From positions 233,448-297,447 of the forward strand of contig JARPUW010000567.1 of the NCBI GenBank assembly GCA_030533445.1: a stretch of 64,000 bases of DNA, in the 5' to 3' direction. Numbering within the stretch: the first letter of the stretch is position 1; each line of letters begins with the position of its first letter. The position numbers were made by a program, and so were the translations under genes. The notes under the pieces are model-generated. The model ran no database searches. It saw nothing but the letters and a program-made list of their open reading frames with translations, and had not been told where the DNA came from. The DNA comes from Cyprinodon diabolis. Lineage: Eukaryota > Chordata > Actinopteri > Cyprinodontiformes > Cyprinodontidae. Shown here one piece after another: positions 46,809-59,695 of this stretch.

Positions 46809-49420
46809 GAGGCTTTTATTCTGTAGAGTCCTTGTAGTCTTATTTTGAAAGTCTATCATGAATGTGCATCAAAAGATGGGTCACGCCCAGCAGTGATATA
46901 GAATCCATTTCCAAATGTTAAATCACTGGTTTTCCATGTTATTAGGTGAATAGTTGCTGTATTACAGAGTAAATGGGAGACTTTTATTGTGAAATTTGCT
47001 CTGGGGTGTGTTTTGAAAAGGTCACTAGAGTCTAATAAAAACAACCTGGAAGAGTTTGGGTCATAATGTTGAGCCATTTGCATCAATTAATGCATTAGTA
47101 TAATCTAGAGGCTTTTATTTTGTAGGGTCCCTGGAGTCTTATTTTGAAAGTCCAACAGAGTTGTGTTTATAGAAAATGTTCAGACCCGTCAATGATAGTT
47201 GATGACTTTCCAATCGTTAAATCACTCTTTTTCCATTTTATTAGGGCAGTAGATGAAGCGGAAATGGGAGGCTTTTATTTTGAAATTTGCCATAGGGTGT
47301 GTTTTAAACAGTCTCCTAGAGTCTATTCTCTAAAATGGGGTTGAGTTTGGGTCATAATGTTGAGCCATATAGGGCAATAAATATATGTAAAAAATATAGA
47401 GGCTTTTATTTTGAAGGGTCCCTGGAGTCTTATTTTGAAAGTCTATCAGTGCTGAGTGGCAAGGGAAGTGTCATGGACGGCAGTCATATAGTATCCATTT
47501 CCCAATGTTAAATCAGTGCTTTCACCCTCCATTAGATTAATATGTGCTGTTTAAAACAGCAGAGGTAAAATCTGTTTGAAGCTTGGTAACCTTGACAACG
47601 CTTAATGAGCCTCTCACTGACACAGACAACAGCTGCACTCACTATTGGTTTCTTCTTCCCAGGCTTTTTTGTATGGGAAGAACGGCACCAAACAAACGAC
47701 TGCTGAGCAAAAACCGTATGAGTTATTAAAAAAAAAAATTTCACCATGAGCATCAGCAATCCTTCGACTCCAACTATACCAACTTTGGTGTATGTGTGTC
47801 ATTCAGAACAATATTTATGACGACTTGAAAACACATAGTCTGATTCGTTTTTCTCCCATCTTCAGCTTAAAAAGAATGGAGAAAGGCTGAAACTCATCGA
47901 CTTTAGGTTGGTCTGGAGGGTTTTTAAGGAAAAGTATTAATCCTACCGTAATTCCGAAGACATTGTGTGAGTCCAGAGGTTTCAGTCTACAAACTGACCA
48001 AAAATGGTGACTGTAGGTCCAAATATGTGGCCGTGAGGGCGAGAATAAGATGTTTGATCTTAAAAAAATGGCCGCCTCACACTAAGATTTCAGCAGCTGC
48101 ACTCTAGCAGGCTGCTGCAGAAGCTAACTGTCAGCTAGCTTCCAGGTGCTTACCCTCCGAACAAACGACTGCTGAGCAAAAACCGTAAAAGGTATCTGAA
48201 AAATTCTTTCAGTGAAAGCAACATCTATCCTTTGTCTCAGACTGGGGTAACCTTCATGTCTGTAGGTCTTTCACAACCCAAAACGAAGCAAAAACAAAAT
48301 GGTTGGCCCACCTGCTCCTCCCTTTCTTTTAACTGCAGGACCTCACTCTCACTCACCTTTCAGCTGCTAAAGCACCCCTCTGAACAAACGACTGCTGAGT
48401 AAAAACCATAAAAGGTATCTCAAAAATTATTTTTATCTAAGCGACAGCTATATCTTGTCTTCAATTGGAGTAACTTTCATGGCTGTAGGTCATCTACAAA
48501 CTGAACGGGAAGAGAAAGAAAAAGAAAAAACGTTTCGTCACACATGAGCTTCTAATTGAGCTAGCTGCAGCAGGTCACTCACCCAGCTTTGAGGTGCTTA
48601 AAATGTCCTCCGAACAAACGACTGCTGAGCAAAAACCGTATGAGTTATTCAAAAAATTCTTTCACCGTGAGCGTCAGCCATCCTTCGACTCCAACTATGC
48701 CAACTTTGGTGTATGTGTGTCATTCAGAAAAATATTTATGACGACTTGAAAACACATAGTCTGATTCGTTTTTCTCCCCTCTTCTGCTCCAAAACCAATG
48801 AAAAACTGCTCTGATTTTCATCGACTTTAGGTCGGTCTGGAGGGTTTTTAAGGAAAAGTATTAATCTTACCGTAATTCCGAAGATATTGTGTGGGTCCAG
48901 AGATTTCAGTCTACAAACTGACCAAAAATGGTGACTCTAGCTATAAATATGTGGCCGTGAGGGCGAGTTTAAAATGTTTTTTTGTGTTTAAAAAACGCCT
49001 GCCTCACACTCTAGCTTTTCAGTTGCTCCACTCTAGCAGGCTGGATTTTGCTAAAACTTTGTGGCGCTTGAGGTCTGATTATACAAAAACCGTAGCAGTT
49101 ATCAACATACCGTCTTCAGTTTTAAATAGACGAAGGATTTATCTACAAACTGAGCTTCAAACTGTTTTTCTAGGTGAATGTATGCCGACACAGTGAAGTG
49201 CTGTTTTTTATGCTTTTTTTTACCTCTTCCCATTCATTTCCTATGGGATTTTTTTGCGACGTTTTCGCTAATAATTCGCAAACCTTCGGACTAATGAGAA
49301 AGTTTTATACAAGCACACATCACCCCATTGGTCCCAACGCGTGTGCCAACTTTGGGCCCGATCCGCCAAACCGTGCGGGACTAGTTACGTGCCGAAGTTT
49401 TGGGTATACGGGAGAATTAT

Positions 49421-49497
49421 AATAATAATAATAATACGCGGAATAAATATGTGCAATAGTAGTAGGTGGGCCATGCCTTCGGCATGTGGCCCCCCAA
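49421..49497. repeat. AAT tract with one 60 bp hairpin unit (M15)
   Basis: Unit starts at 49436. This is the only type 2 tail with a hairpin unit; its twin M3 has none. Confidence 0.94.
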
Positions 49498-49768
49498 CTA
49501 GAAAATTTCTAAAGAAATTTTGAGGGGGGCCACCTACTGCCCGTCTGGGGAACAGGGCCAATACGGCCCTGGCAAGTGATGTCGGGGCTCCCCAGACCAA
49601 CTGCTTACGCCTTTGAGGGCTGCTGAGGGAAGGAAAGAGGGCTAGGTCATGGGCAAAGAGAGCTGTGTGCCACTTGTGCTGAAATCTGGGAAATAGACGT
49701 GCACAGCGTATGATGCAAAAGGGTAATATGGGTTGTCCATATTGAACCGCAGTGGGTAAAGCTCAGTT

Positions 49769-49979
49769 GGTGGGCTCCGCCCGCCTGCTAGGAGCCCTTG
49801 CAGCGATGAAAAAAATCACCAATGGCGGGCTCTGCCCGCCTGCTAAGAGCCATTGCAGTGATGAAATCACCAATGGCGGGCTCCGCCCGCCTTCTAAGAG
49901 CCATTGCAGTGATGAAATCACCAATGGCGGGCTCCGCCCGCCTTCTAAGAGCCATTGCAGTGATGAAATTACAAATGGC
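49769..49979. repeat. GC hairpin cluster, type 2 (M15)
   Basis: Same four-hairpin organisation as the M9 cluster, 19.3 kb away; the open frames across the two translate identically. Confidence 0.92.
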
Positions 49980-50019
49980 AATGAGCAATATGCCAGAATG
50001 TATGAGTGTGTATAAGGAA

Positions 50020-53000
50020 GAGGCTTTTATTCTGTAGAGTCCCTGGAGTCTTATTTTGAAAGTCTATCATGGAAGTGCATCTAAAGATGGGTCATGCCCA
50101 GCAGTTATATAGAATCAATTTCCAAATGTTAAATCACTGGTTTTCCATGTTATTAGGTGAATAGTTGCTGTATTACAGAGTAAATGGGAGACTTTTATTG
50201 TGAAATTTGCTCTGGGTGTGTTTTGAAAAGGTCACTAGAGTCTAATAAAAACAACCTGGAAGAGTTTGGGTCATAATGTTGAGCCATTTGCATCAATTAA
50301 TGCATTAGTATAATCTAGAGGCTTTTATTTTGTAGGGTCGCTGGAGTCTTATTTTGAAAGTCCAACAGAGTTGTGTTTATAGAAAATGTTCAGACCCGTC
50401 AATGATAGTTGATTACTTTCCAATCGTTAAATCACTCTTTTTCCATGTTATTAGGACAGTAGATGAAGCGGAAATGGGAGGCTTTTATTTTGAAATTTGC
50501 TATAGGGTGTGTTTTAAACAGTCTCCTAGAGTCTATTCTCTAAAACGGGGTTGAGTTTGGGTCATAATATTGAGCCATATAGGGCAATAAATATATGTAA
50601 AAAATATAGAGGCTTTTATTTTGTAGGGTCCCTGGAGTCTTATTTTGAAAGTCTATCAGTGCTGAGTGGCAAGGGAAGTGTCATGGACAGCAGTCATATA
50701 GTATCCATTTCCCAATGTTAAATCAGTCCTTTCACCCTCCATTAGATTAATATGTGCTGTTTAAAACAGCAGAGGTAAAATCTGTTTGAAGCTTGGTAAC
50801 CTTGACAACGCTTAACGAGCCTCTCACTGACACAGACAACAGCTGCACTCACTATTGGTTTCTTCTTCCCAGGCTTTTTTGTATGGGAAGAACGGCAACG
50901 AAAACAAACGACTACTGATCAAAAACCGTATGAGTTATTCAAAAAACATTTTGACCATGAGCATCAGCAATCCTTCGACTCCAAGTATACCAACTTTGGT
51001 GTATGTGTGTCATTCAGAACAATATTTATGACGACTTGAAAACACATAGTCTGATTCGTTTCTCTCCCATCTTCAGCTCAAAAAGAATGGAGAAAGGCTG
51101 AAACTCATCGACTTTAGGTTGGTCTGGAGGGTTTTTAAGGAAAAGTATTAATCCTACCGTAATTCCGAAGACATTGTGTGAGTCCAGAGGTTTCAGTCTA
51201 CAAACTGACCAAAAATGGTGACTGTAGCTCCAAATATGTGGCCGTGAGGGCGAGAATAAGATGTTTGATCTTAAAAAAATGGCCGCCTCACACTAAGATT
51301 TCAGCAGCTGCACTCTAGCAGGCTGCTGCAGAAGCTAACTGTCAGCTAGCTTCCAGGTGCTTACCCTCCGAAAAAACGACTGCTGAGCAAAAACCGTAAA
51401 AGATATCTGAAAAATTCTTTCAGTGAAAGCAACATCTATCCTTTGTCTCAGACTGGGGTAACCTTCATGTCTGTAGGTCTTTCACAACCCAAAACGAAGC
51501 ACAAACAAAATGGTTGGCCCACCTGCTCCTCCCTTTGTTTGAACTGCAGGACCTCACTCTCACTCACCTTTTAGCTGCTAAAGCACCCCTCCGAACAAAC
51601 GACTGCTGAGTAAAAACCGTAAAAGGTGTCTGAAAAATTCTTTTTATCTAAGCGACAGCTATATCTTGTCTTCAATTGGAGTAACTTTCATGGCTGTAGG
51701 TCATCTACAAACTGAATGGGAAGAGAAAGAAAAAGAAAAAACGTTTCATCACACCTAAGCTTCTAATTGAGCTAGCTGCAGCAGGTCACTGTCACTCAGC
51801 TTTCAGGTGCTTAAAATGTCCTCCGAACAAACGACTGCTGAGCAAAAACCGTATGAGTTATTCAAAAAATTTTTTCACCGTGAGCGTCAGTCATCCTTCG
51901 ACTCCAACTATGCCAACTTTGGTGTATGTGTGTCATTCAGAAAAATATTTATGACAAGTTTAAAACACATAGTCGGATTCGTTTTTCTCCCCTCTTCTGC
52001 TCCAAAACCAATGAAAAACGGCTCTGATTTTCATCGACTTTAGGTCGGTCTGGAGGGTTTTTAAGGAAAAGTATTAATCCTACCGTAATTCCGAAGATAT
52101 TGTGTGGGTCCAGAGATTTCAGTCTACAAACTGACCAAAAATGGTGACTCTAGCTATAAATATGTGGCCGTGAGGGCGAGTTTAAAATGTTTTTTTGTGT
52201 TTAAAAAACGCCTGCCTCACACTCTAGCTTTTCAGTTGCTCCACTCTAGCAGGCTGGATTTTGCTAAAACTTTGTGGCGCTTGAGGTCTGATTATACAAA
52301 AACCGTAGCAGTTATCAACATACCGTCTTCAGTTTTAAATAGACGAAGGATTTATCTACAAACTGAGCTTCAAACTGTTTTTCTAGGTGAATGTATGGCG
52401 ACACAGTGAAGTGCTGTTTTTTATGCTTTTTTTTCCCTCTCCCCATTCATTTCCTATGGGATTTTTTTGCGACGTTTTCGCTAATAATTCGCAAACCTTC
52501 GGACTAATGAGAAAGTTTTATACAAGCACACATCACCCCATTGGTCCCGACGCGTGTGCCAACTTTGGGCCCGATCCGCCAAACCGTGCGGGACTAGTTA
52601 CGCGCCGAAGTTTTGGGTATACGGGAGAATTATAATAACTAGAAAATTTCTAAAGAAATTTTGAGGGGGGCCACCTACTGCCCGTCTTGGGAACCGGGCC
52701 AATACGGCCCTGGCAAGTGACGTCGGGGCTCCCCAGACCAACTGCTTACGCCTTTGAGGGCTGCTGAGGGAAGGAAAGAGGGCAAGTTCATGGGCAAAGA
52801 GAGCTGTGTGCCACTTGTGCTGACATCTGGGAAATAGACGTGCACAGCGTATGATGCACAAGGGTAATATGGGTTGTCCATATTGAAACACAGTGGGTAA
52901 AGCCCAGTTGGCGGGCTTCGCCCGCCTGCTAGGAGCCATCTCAGTGAAGAAAAAAATCACCAATGGCGGGCTCTGCCCGCCTTCTAAGAGCCATTGCAGT

Positions 53001-53187
53001 GATGAAATCACCAATGGCGGGCTCCGCCCGCCTGCTAAGAGCCATTGCAGTGATGTAATCACCTTTGGCGGGCTCCGCCCGCCTGTTACCATTGGCGGGC
53101 TCCGCCCGCCTTCTAAGAGCCATTGCAGTGATGAAATCACCAATGGCAATGAGCAATATGCCAGAATGTATGAGTGTGTATAAGGAA
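50020..53187 (+). repeat. Monomer M16 (3,168 bp)
   Basis: The A and S regions match M10, including the two-base insertion near 50894. The core matches M14 (GTATGGCGACACAG). The tail is type 1 with five GC hairpins (52910-53147). Confidence 0.95.
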
Positions 53188-56100
53188 GAGGCTTTTATTC
53201 TGTAGAGTCCTTGTAGTCTTATTTTGAAAGTCTATCATGAATGTGCATCAAAAGATGGGTCACGCCCAGCAGTGATATAGAATCCATTTCCAAATGTTAA
53301 ATCACTGGTTTTCCATGTTATTAGGTGAATAGTTGCTGTATTACAGAGTAAATGGGAGACTTTTATTGTGAAATTTGCTCTGGGGTGTGTTTTGAAAAGG
53401 TCACTAGAGTCTAATAAAAACAACCTGGAAGAGTTTGGGTCATAATGTTGAGCCATTTGCATCAATTAATGCATTAGTATAATCTAGAGGCTTTTATTTT
53501 GTAGGGTCGCTGGAGTCTTATTTTGAAAGTCCAACAGAGTTGTGTTTATAGAAAATGTTCAGACCCGTCAATGATAGTTGATTAGTTTCCAATCGTTAAA
53601 TCACTCTTTTTCCATGTTATTAGGGCAGTAGATGAAGCGGAAATGGGAGGCTTTTATTTTGAAATTTGCTATAGGGTGTGTTTTAAACAGTCTCCTAGAG
53701 TCTTTTCTCTAAAACGGGGTTGAGTTTGGGTCATAATGTTGAGCCATATAGGGCAATAAATATATGTAAAAAATATAGAGGCTTTTATTTTGTAGGGTCC
53801 CTGGAGTCTTATTTTGAAAGTCTATCAGTGCTGAGTGGCAAGGGAAGTGTCATGGACAGCAGTCATATAGTATCCATTTCCCAATGTTAAATCAGTCCTT
53901 TCACCCTCCATTAGATTAATATGTGCTGTTTAAAACAGCAGAGGTAAAATCTCTTTGAAGCTTGGTAACCTTGACAACGCTTAACGAGCCTCTCACTGAC
54001 ACAGACAACAGCTGCACTCACTATTGGTTTCTTCTTCCCAGGCTTTTTTGTATGGGAAGAACGGCACCGAACAAACGACTACTGATCAAAAACCGTATGA
54101 GTTATTCAAAAAACATTTTCACCATGAGCATCAGCAATCCTTCGACTCCAACTATACCAACTTTGGTGTATGTGTGTCATTCAGAAAAATATTTATGACG
54201 AGTTGAAAACACATAGTCTGATTCGTTTCTCTCCCATCTTCAGCTCAAAAAGAATAGAGAAAGGCTGAAACTCTCATCGACTTTAGGTTGGTCTGGAGGG
54301 TTTTTAAGGAAAAGTATTAATCCTACCGTAATTCCGAAGACATTGTGTGAGTCCAGAGGTTTCAGTCTACAAACTGACCAAAAATGGTGACTGTAGCTCC
54401 AAATATGTGGCCGTGAGGGCGAGAATAAGATGTTTGATCTGAAAAAAATGGCCGCCTCACACTAAGATTTCAGCAGCTGCACTCTAGCAGGCTGCTGCAG
54501 AAGCTAACTGTCAGCTAGCTTCCAGGTGCTTACCCTCCGAACAAACGACTGCTGAGCAAAAACCGTAAAAGATATCTGAAAAATTCTTTCAGTGAAAGCA
54601 ACATCTATCCTTTGTCTCAGACTGGGGTAACCTTCATGTCTGTAGGTCTTTCACAACCCAAAACGAAGCACAAACAAAATGGTTGGCCCACCTGCTCCTC
54701 CCTTTCTTTTAACTGCAGGACCTCACTCTCACTCACCTTTTAGCTGCTAAAGCACCCCTCCGAACAAACGACTGCTGAGTAAAAACCGTAAAAGGTATCT
54801 GAAAAATTCTTTTTATCTAAGCGACAGCTATATCTTGTCTTCGATTGGAGTAACTTTCATGGCTGTAGGTCATCTACAAACTGAATGGGAAGAGAAAGAA
54901 AAAGAAAAAACGTTTCATCACACATAAGCTTCTAATTGAGCTAGCTGCAGCAGGTCACTGTCACTCAGCTTTCAGGTGCTTAAAATGTCCTCCAAACAAA
55001 CGACTGCTGAGCAAAAACCGTATGAGTTATTCAAAAAATTTTTTCACCGTGAGCGTCAGTCATCCTTCGACTCCAACTATGCCAACTTTGGTGTATGTGT
55101 GTCATTCAGAAAAATATTTATGACGAGTTTAAAACACATAGTCTGATTCGTTTTTCTCCCCTCTTCTGCTCCAAAACCAATGAAAAACGGCTCTGATTTT
55201 CATCGACTTTAGGTCGGTCTGGAGGGTTTTTAAGGAAAAGTATTAATCCTACCGTAATTCCGAAGATATTGTGTGGGTCCAGAGATTTCAGTCTACAAAC
55301 TGACCAAAAATGGTGACTCTAGCTATAAATATGTGGCCGTGAGGGCGAGTTTAAAATGTTTTTTTGTGTTTAAAAAACGCCTGCCTCACACTCTAGCTTT
55401 TCAGTTGCTCCACTCTAGCAGGCTGGATTTTGCTAAAACTTTGTGGCGCTTGAGGTCTGATTATACAAAAACCGTAGCAGTTATCAACATACCGTCTTCA
55501 GTTTTAAATAGACGAAGGATTTATCTACAAACTGAGCTTCAAACTGTTTTTCTAGGTGAATGTATGCCGACACAGTGAAGTGCTGTTTTTTATGCTTTTT
55601 TTTTCCTCTCCCCATTCATTTCCTATGGGATTTTTTTGCGACGTTTTCGCTAATAATTCGCAAACCTTCGGACTAATGAGAAAGTTTTATACAAGCACAC
55701 ATCACCCCATTGGTCCCGACGCGTGTGCCAACTTTGGGCCCGATCCGCCAAACCGTGCGGGACTAGTTACGCGCCGAAGTTTTGGGTATACGGGAGAATT
55801 ATAATAATAATAATAATACGCGGAATAAATATGTGCAATAGTAGTAGGTGGGCCATGCCTTCGGCATGTGGCCCCCCAATAATACGCGGAATAAATATGT
55901 GCAATAGTAGTAGGTGGGCCATGCCTTCGGCATGTGGCCCCCCAACTAGAAAATTTCTAAAGAAATTTTGAGGGGGGCCACCTACTGCCCGTCTGGGGAA
56001 CCGGGCCAATACGGCCCTGGCAAGTGACGTCGGGGCTCCCCAGACCAACTGCTTACGCCTTTGAGGGCTGCTGAGGGAAGGAAAGAGGGCAAGTTCATGG

Positions 56101-56494
56101 GCAAAGAGACCTGTGTGCCACTTGTGCTGAAATCTGGGAAATAGACGTGCACAGCGTATGATGCACAAGGGTAATATGGGTTGTCCATATTGAAACACAG
56201 TGGGTAAAGCCCAGTTGGCGGGCTTCGCCCGCCTGCTAGGAGCCATCTCAGTGAAGAAAAAAATCACCAATGGCGGGCTCTGCCCGCCTTCTAAGAGCCA
56301 TTGCAGTGATGAAATCACCAATGGCGGGCTCCGCCCGCCTGCTAAGAGCCATTGCAGTGATGTAATCACCTTTGGCGGGCTCCGCCCGCCTGTTACCATT
56401 GGCGGGCTCCGCCCGCCTTCTAAGAGCCATTGCAGTGATGAAATCACCAATGGCAATGAGCAATATGCCAGAATGTATGAGTGTGTATAAGGAA
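53188..56494 (+). repeat. Monomer M17 (3,307 bp, two 60 bp hairpin units)
   Basis: The A region has GGGTCGCTGGAG and private changes (TTGATTAGTTTCC, GAGTCTTTTCTC). The tail is type 1 with two hairpin units (55818-55943) and GAGACCTGTGTG, shared with M3. Confidence 0.95.
55801..55945. repeat. AAT tract with two 60 bp hairpin units (M17)
   Basis: Units start at 55818 and 55884, separated by two AAT triplets; last C at 55943. Confidence 0.94.
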
Positions 56495-59400
56495 GAGGCT
56501 TTTATTCTGTAGAGTCCTTGTAGTCTTATTTTGAAAGTCTATCATGAATGTGCATCAAAAGATGGGTCACGCCCAGCAGTGATATAGAATCCATTTCCAA
56601 ATGTTAAATCACTGGTTTTCCATGTTATTAGGTGAATAGTTGCTGTATTACAGAGTAAATGGTAGACTTTTATTGTGAAATTTGCTCTGGGGTGTGTTTT
56701 GAAAAGGTCACTAGAGTCTAATAAAAACAACCTGGAAGAGTTTGGGTCATAATGTTGAGCCATTTGCATCAATTAATGCATTACTATAATCTAGAGGCTT
56801 TTATTTTGTAGGGTCCCTGGAGTCTTATTTTGAAAGTCCAACAGAGTTGTGTTTATAGAAAATGTTCAGACCCGTCAATGATAGTTGATTACTTTCCAAT
56901 CGTTAAATCACTCTTTTTCCATGTTATTAGGGCAGTAGATGAAGCGGAAATGGGAGGCTTTTATTTTGAAATTTGCTATAGGGTGTGTTTTAAACAGTCT
57001 CCTAGAGTCTATTCTCTAAAACGGGGTTGAGTTTGGGTCATAATGTTGAGCCATATAGGGCAATAAATATATGTAAAAAATATAGAGGCTTTTATTTTGT
57101 AGGGTCCCTGGAGTCTTATTTTGAAAGTCTATCAGTGCTGAGTGGCAAGGGAAGTGTCATGTACAGCAGTCATATAGTATCCATTTCCCAATGTTAAATC
57201 AGTCCTTTCACCCTCCATTAGATTAATATGTGCTGTTTAAAACAGCAGAGGTAAAATCTGTTTGAAGCTTGGTAACCTTGACAACGCTTAACGAGCCTCT
57301 CACTGACACAGACAACAGCTGCACTCACTATTGGTTTCTTCTTCCCAGGCTTTTTTGTATGGGAAGAACGGCACCGAACAAACGACTACTGATCAAAAAC
57401 CGTATGAGTTATTCAAAAAACATTTTCACCATGAGCATCAGCAATCCTTCGACTCCAACTATACCAACTTTGGTGTATGTGTGTCATTCAGAAAAATATT
57501 TATGACGAGTGAAAACACATAGTCTGATTCGTTTCTCTCCCATCTTCAGCTCAAAAAGAATAGAGAAAGGCTGAAACTCTCATCGACTTTAGGTTGGTCT
57601 GGAGGGTTTTTAAGGAAAAGTATTAATCCTACCGTAATTCCGAAGACATTGTGTGAGTCCAGAGGTTTCAGTCTACAAACTGACCAAAAATGGTGACTGT
57701 AGCTCCAAATATGTGGCCGTGAGGGCGAGAATAAGATGTTTGATCTGAAAAAAATGGCCGCCTCACACTAAGATTTCAGCAGCTGCACTCTAGCAGGCTG
57801 CTGCAGAAGCTAACTGTCAGCTAGCTTCCAGGTGCTTACCCTCCGAACAAACGACTGCTGAGCAAAAACCGTAAAAGATATCTGAAAAATTCTTTCAGTG
57901 AAAGCAACATCTATCCTTTGTCTCAGACTGGGGTAACCTTCATGTCTGTAGGTCTTTCACAACCCAAAACGAAGCACAAACAAAATGGTTGGCCCACCTG
58001 CTCCTCCCTTTCTTTTAACTGCAGGACCTCACTCTCACTCACCTTTTAGCTGCTAAAGCACCCCTCCGAACAAACGACTGCTGAGTAAAAACCGTAAAAG
58101 GTATCTGAAAAATTCTTTTTATCTAAGCGACAGCTATATCTTGTCTTCAATTGGAGTAACTTTCATGGCTGTAGATCATCTACAAACTGAATGGGAAGAG
58201 AAAGAAAAAGAAAAAACGTTTCATCACACCTAAGCTTCTAATTGAGCTAGCTGCAGCAGGTCAATGTCACTCAGCTTTCAGGTGCTTAAAATGTCCTCCG
58301 AACAAACGACTGCTGAGCAAAAACCGTATGAGTTATTCAAAAAATTTTTTCACCGTGAGCGTCAGTCATCCTTCGACTCCAACTATGCCAACTTTGGTGT
58401 ATGTGTGTCATTCAGAAAAATATTTATGACGAGTTTAAAACACATAGTCTGATTCGTTTTTCTCCCCTCTTCTGCTCCAAAACCAATGAAAAACGGCTCT
58501 GATTTTCATCGACTTTAGGTCGGTCTGGAGGGTTTTTAAGGAAAAGTATTAATCCTACCGTAATTCCGAAGATATTGTGTGGGTCCAGAGATTTCAGTCT
58601 ACAAACTGACCAAAAATGGTGACTCTAGCTATAAATATGTGGCCGTGAGGGCGAGTTTAAAATGTTTTTTTGTGTTTAAAAAACGCCTGCCTCACACTCT
58701 AGCTTTTCAGTTGCTCCACTCTAGCAGGCTGGATTTTGCTAAAACTTTGTGGCGCTTGAGGTCTGATTATACAAAAACCGTAGCAGTTATCAACATACCG
58801 TCTTCAGTTTTAAATAGACGAAGGATTTATCTACAAACTGAGCTTCAAACTGTTTTTCTAGGTGAATGTATGCCGACACAGTGAAGTGCTGTTTTTTATG
58901 CTTTTTTTTTCCTCTCCCCATTCATTTCCTATGGGATTTTTTTGCGACGTTTTCGCTAATAATTCGCAAACCTTCGGACTAATGAGAAAGTTTTATACAA
59001 GCACACATCACCCCATTGGTCCCGACGCGTGTGCCAACTTTGGGCCCGATCCGCCAAACCGTGCGGGACTAGTTACGCGCCGAAGTTTTGGGTATACGGG
59101 AGAATTATAATAATAAAACTAGAAAATTTCTAAAGAAATTTTGAGGGGGGCCACCTACTGCCCGTCTGGGGAACCGGGCCAATACGGCCCTGGCAAGTGA
59201 TGTCGGGGCTCCCCAGACCAACTGCTTATGCCTTTGAGGGCTGCTGAGGGAAGGAAAGAGGGCTAGGTCATGGGCAAAGAGAGCTGTGTGCCACCTGTGC
59301 TGAAATCTGGGTAATAGACGTGCACAGCGTATGATGCACAAGGGTAATATGGGTTGTCCATATTGAACCGCAGTGGGTAAAGCTCAGTTGGTGGGCTCCG

Positions 59401-59695
59401 CCCGCCTGCTAGGAGCCCTTGCAGCGATGAAAAAAATCCCCAATGGCGGGCATTGCCCGCCTGCTAAGAGCCATTGCAGTGATGAAATCACCAATGGCGG
59501 GCTCCGCCCGCCTGCTAGGAGCCATTGCAGTGATGAAAAAAATCACCATTGGCGGGCTCCGCCCGCCTCCTAACAGCCATTGCAGTGATGAAATCACCAA
59601 TGGCGGGCTCCGCCCGCCTTCTAAGAGCCATTGCAGTGATGAAATTACAAATGGCTATAAGCAATATGCCAGAATGTATGAGTGTGTATAAGGAA
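56495..59695 (+). repeat. Monomer M18 (3,201 bp, type 3 tail)
   Basis: The A and S regions match M4 (AATGGTAGAC, GACGAGTGAAAAC). The later S region matches M0 (CAATGTCACT). The tail is type 3 with five GC hairpins (59390-59655), like M2, but the AAT tract holds no hairpin unit and ends in AAAACTAG. Confidence 0.95.
59390..59655. repeat. GC hairpin cluster, type 3 (M18)
   Basis: Same organisation as the M2 cluster, including the ATT loop and the wobble arm; the open frames across both translate identically although they lie 51.3 kb apart. Confidence 0.92.

Larger units (their letters stand above)
46809..50019 (+). repeat. Monomer M15 (3,211 bp, one 60 bp hairpin unit, type 2 tail)
   Basis: Twin of M3 through the S region and core (A-run near 47727, CAAAAACAAAATGG, CATAAAAGGTATCTC, TTTACCTCTTCCC, GGTCCCAACG). 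It ends in a type 2 tail (GC cluster 49769-49979) like M9, whereas M3 ends in type 1. Confidence 0.95.
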
